This document shows, in pieces, positions 61,190-64,000 of a stretch of DNA of 64,000 nt. The first letter of the stretch is position 1. Each line of letters opens with the position of its first letter. Origin of the DNA: Conus ventricosus (lineage: Eukaryota > Mollusca > Gastropoda > Neogastropoda > Conidae); NCBI GenBank assembly GCA_018398815.1, contig CM031616.1:68958143-69022142 (forward strand), given 5' to 3'. The notes beneath the pieces were generated by a model. That model did not search any database, was not told where the DNA came from, and worked only from the letters and a program-made list of their open reading frames with translations. The position numbers and the translations under genes were made by a program.

Positions 61190-62010
61190 TGTTATGAGAG
61201 CTTGACAGACCTTCCACTGGACATGCACATTGTGAAGGACTGGTCCACAGGCTTGACAAACCTTCCACTGGACATGCCCATTGTGAAGAACTGGTCACAT
61301 TGTGAAAAACTTGTCACATTGTGTTGGACTGGTCCACAGGCTTGACAAACTTTCCACTGGACATGCACCTTGTGAAGGACTGGTCCACAGGCTTGACAAA
61401 CCTTCCACTGGACATGCACATTGTGAAGGACTTGTCACATTGTGAAGGACTTGTCACATTGTGAAGGACTGGTCCACAAACCTTCTGGACATGTACCTTG
61501 TGAAGGACTGGTCCACAGGCTTGACAAACCTTCCACTGGACATGCACATTGTGAAGGACTTGTCACATTGTGAAGGACTTGTCACATTGTGAAGGACTTG
61601 TCATGTTGTGAAGGACTTGTCACATTGTGAAGGACTTGTCACATTGTGAAGGACTGGTCCACAAACCTTCCACTGGACATGCACATTGTGAAGGACTGGT
61701 CCACAGGCTTGACAAACCTTCCACTGGACATGCACATTGTGAAGGACTTGTCACATTGTGAAGGACTTGTCACGTTGTGAAGGACTTGTCACATTGTGAA
61801 GGACTTGTCACATTGTGAAGGACTGGTCCACAGGCTTGACAAACCTTCCACTGGATATGCCCATTGTGAAGGACTTGTCACATTGTGAAGGATATGCCCA
61901 TTGCGAAGGACTTGTCACATTGTGAAGGACATGCCCATTGCGAAGGACTTGTCACATTGTGAAGGACATGCCCATTGCGAAGGACTTGTCACATTGTGAA
62001 GGACCGGTCC
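61190..62010 (+). repeat. Composite satellite of 51-bp and 19-bp modules
   Basis: A 51-bp module (GAAGGACTGGTCCACAGGCT...) alternates with runs of a 19-bp module (GGACTTGTCACATTGTGAA). The modules share GTGAAGGACT, so the short one probably arose from the long one. Confidence 0.92.
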
Positions 62011-63160
62011 ACAGTTTAGTTAACCTTGGTGGAAATCTCTGTTCTCCTGAACGCCTGTTTAATGAAATTCTGTGTCAGATGGAGTTTATTATATGCAATT
62101 GGGTAAAGGTAGATGTACATACTGTGCTTACTGTTAGGATCAGAAGCTAGATTAATGGAATCTATGAAGTGTAACTTTGTGGTAAGAAGCGTTTTGTGTC
62201 TCTACTGTAAATGCAGACTGACTCTGGCTTGTGTTGTATTGAAAATTTAATGGAGATGAAATGCTGACTGATGTAAATATTCTATGTATGCTACATAGTG
62301 TGTTACTCCCTCATCCCTCCCCCACTCCTTCCCTTGCACCGTTTCCCTCTACACCCCACCCCACCCCAGCTTTTGTTTACCTGTCCCTCCCCCCCCCCCC
62401 TCCACCCCTGCCTTTCCTGTATCTGTCAGTCTCTCTTTCTGCTATCCTTTTCCTTCTTGCCTCTGCCATCTTCTTCCCTGGCCATTTCTGTCACACTGAC
62501 CTTGAGATGCTGTTTAAAATGTAACCTGCCCTGTAGCTATGCTGTATAGCTGTAAAACTGGTGAAGGTATAAAGGCGTTATTAACTGGCCATTCCACTGT
62601 GCTGTTTGCTGATATGACTTTTTGTTTCTTCATAGGTGAAATTGTATGCTGGTATACTCAGTGCATGGACCTCTTCCAGTAGACTTATTTTCAGTTATGT
62701 GATGCCGGAATGAACAACGAACACAGGTCCATGAATGTCGTATCCTAATATACTGCGTGAAATTGCCACGAAGTGATTGACAATATAGTGTGCAACTCGC
62801 TGTGCTCGTGACCAGTAAAAGAAATGGAAGAATGATCAGTGAATTAGCATTTGCCAAAAGACTTCCAATCATGTTTTGGCGAAGTCCCAAAATGGAAAAA
62901 ACAAGAAGTGGATGAAAATAGAAAAAAGAAAAGCAACTTGACAAATAATGTCAGCAAATGTTTTTTGTTTTTGTTTTTTTTTAAACTGGGGAGATAGAGT
63001 CAGGGCTTGGACCTCTGATGCTGAATAGGTTAAAAAGCGGTAGAATTTTACTATCTTCTTAACTTTAACATTTAATGTCAAGGGGGTGTGACACAGGAAC
63101 AAACTTGTCTGTTGGAGTGGAGCATATTTTTAAAAGCCTTAAAGTGTCCAGGTGATCATC
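62011..63160 (+). other. Intergenic, nothing clear
   Basis: C-rich stretch near 62310-62420, otherwise unique. No gene supported. Confidence 0.45.
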
Positions 63161-63235
63161 TGGGTTGGAATAAAATGTGCCAGATAAAAAAGAAGAAGAA
63201 AAAAGGTGTGTGTTTCTTTTTCTAATGGCCCCCTC

Positions 63236-63420
63236 TTTCTCTGTGTCTCTCTTTCACTCACTGTCTCACATGCTCTCTTTCACTCACTCTTTCTCACTAG
63301 CATCTCTCCCTATCTCTCTCTCCATGTTTTCTCTCTCTATCTCTCTCTCCCTTTCCCCCTGCCTCTCGCTCGCTCTTTCTGGCTCTCCCTCTCTCTCGCT
63401 CCCTCTCTCCTCTCTCCCTA
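63236..63420 (+). repeat. Pyrimidine-rich CT repeat region
   Basis: Imperfect TCTCTC, CACTCA and CCCTCTC runs. Confidence 0.85.
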
Positions 63421-63487
63421 GCACCCTTCCTCCTTCATCACTCCCTGTGGCCAGAAAAGCAATTGTTTGAAGTGGTTGTTGCCTGGA

Positions 63488-63609
63488 AATTTCATGCCAG
63501 CATTATTATCCCAAGCAGTTGCTGTAGCCTGTGGAGTATAACTTTGTTAATTTCATGCCGGCATTATTATCCCAAGCAGTTGCTGTAGCCTGTGGAGTAT
63601 AACTTTGTT
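63488..63609 (+). repeat. 61-bp direct tandem duplication
   Basis: Two copies of a 61-bp unit (AATTTCATGCCAGCATTATT...) differing at one base. Confidence 0.9.
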
Positions 63610-63714
63610 ATTAGTTTCTGCCACTGCCAGCAAGAGACTCAGAAAGCCTCCTTCATAGGTGAACTTCATCCAGATCGTCAGGGTCTGCAAACACTACGGA
63701 CAGGATGGTGTGTC

Positions 63715-63975
63715 AGGTCTATGTCTATAGAGGGTTTGTTCAGTATCTGTAGAGGGGTTCGTTCAGTATCTATAGGGTGGTTCGTTCAGCATCTATAGAG
63801 TGGTTTGTTCAGTATCTATAGGGTGGTTCGTTCAGTATCTATAGGGTGGTTCGTTCAGCATCTATAGAGGGGTTTGTTCAGTACCTACAAGATGGATTGA
63901 TCAGTATCTACGGGGTGGTTTGTTGGTTCAATATCTTGAGGGTGATGTGTGAGATCCACATCTACAGGGTGAAAT
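63715..63975 (+). repeat. Minisatellite of about 23-24 bp
   Basis: About ten degenerate copies of GGTTTGTTCAGTATCTATAG with variable spacers, running to near the window end. Confidence 0.85.
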
Positions 63976-64000
63976 CGTTAGTGTTGACAATATCTCAGGC

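Overview
This is animal nuclear DNA. Evidence: GT-AG introns, very long (CA/TG)n and (CT)n microsatellites, minisatellites, tRNA-derived SINEs, LINE 3' ends, and LTR and DNA transposons. The SINE bodies and codon use resemble gastropod molluscs as I remember them. That placement is inference; the sequence does not prove a species.

The backbone is one plus-strand gene, about 5.3-57.6 kb, encoding a C-terminal-motor kinesin-14 (KIFC1/HSET/ncd family). I could place 15 exons: a basic low-complexity tail (5.39-16.58 kb), a coiled-coil stalk (22.2-30.8 kb), the neck motif [11 protein letters not shown] at the exon 7/8 join, and the motor (31.7-57.56 kb). Reading frames join in phase, except at a poly-C tract ending exon 4, at two one-base deletions in exon 10 (one inside the P-loop), and in exon 11, which lies in a badly corrupted stretch.

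The introns are full of mobile DNA. Intron 1 holds a Ty3/gypsy element (7578-13534) with 91-bp identical LTRs and a primer site complementary to its own LTR; a small hAT-like element sits inside it. The intron between exons 4 and 5 holds two more elements with CAG...CTG ends and 6-bp target duplications, and a Harbinger-like element carrying a SINE. The intron between exons 6 and 7 holds a 5-kb piggyBac with a frameshifted transposase and, on the opposite strand, three exon-like segments that may be a cargo gene. Two minisatellites (32.7-34.3 and 56.4-57.5 kb) each contain a kinesin 3' splice site in their repeat unit, so exons 9 and 15 are preceded by many decoy acceptors. These arrays are the most unusual feature of the window.

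Left of the kinesin, on the minus strand, is a candidate two-exon gene for a small secreted peptide (525-4258), arranged head-to-head with the kinesin and with a full CRE upstream. The 40.0-52.4 kb interval looks like unpolished assembly: its homopolymer content is unlike both flanks, and a conserved kinesin exon can be seen in damaged form inside it. Almost all frame breaks in the window are one-base losses, so 'pseudogene' readings of the transposons and kinesin should be treated with caution. Right of 57.6 kb I see no protein gene, only a probable 3' UTR, SINEs and tandem repeats.
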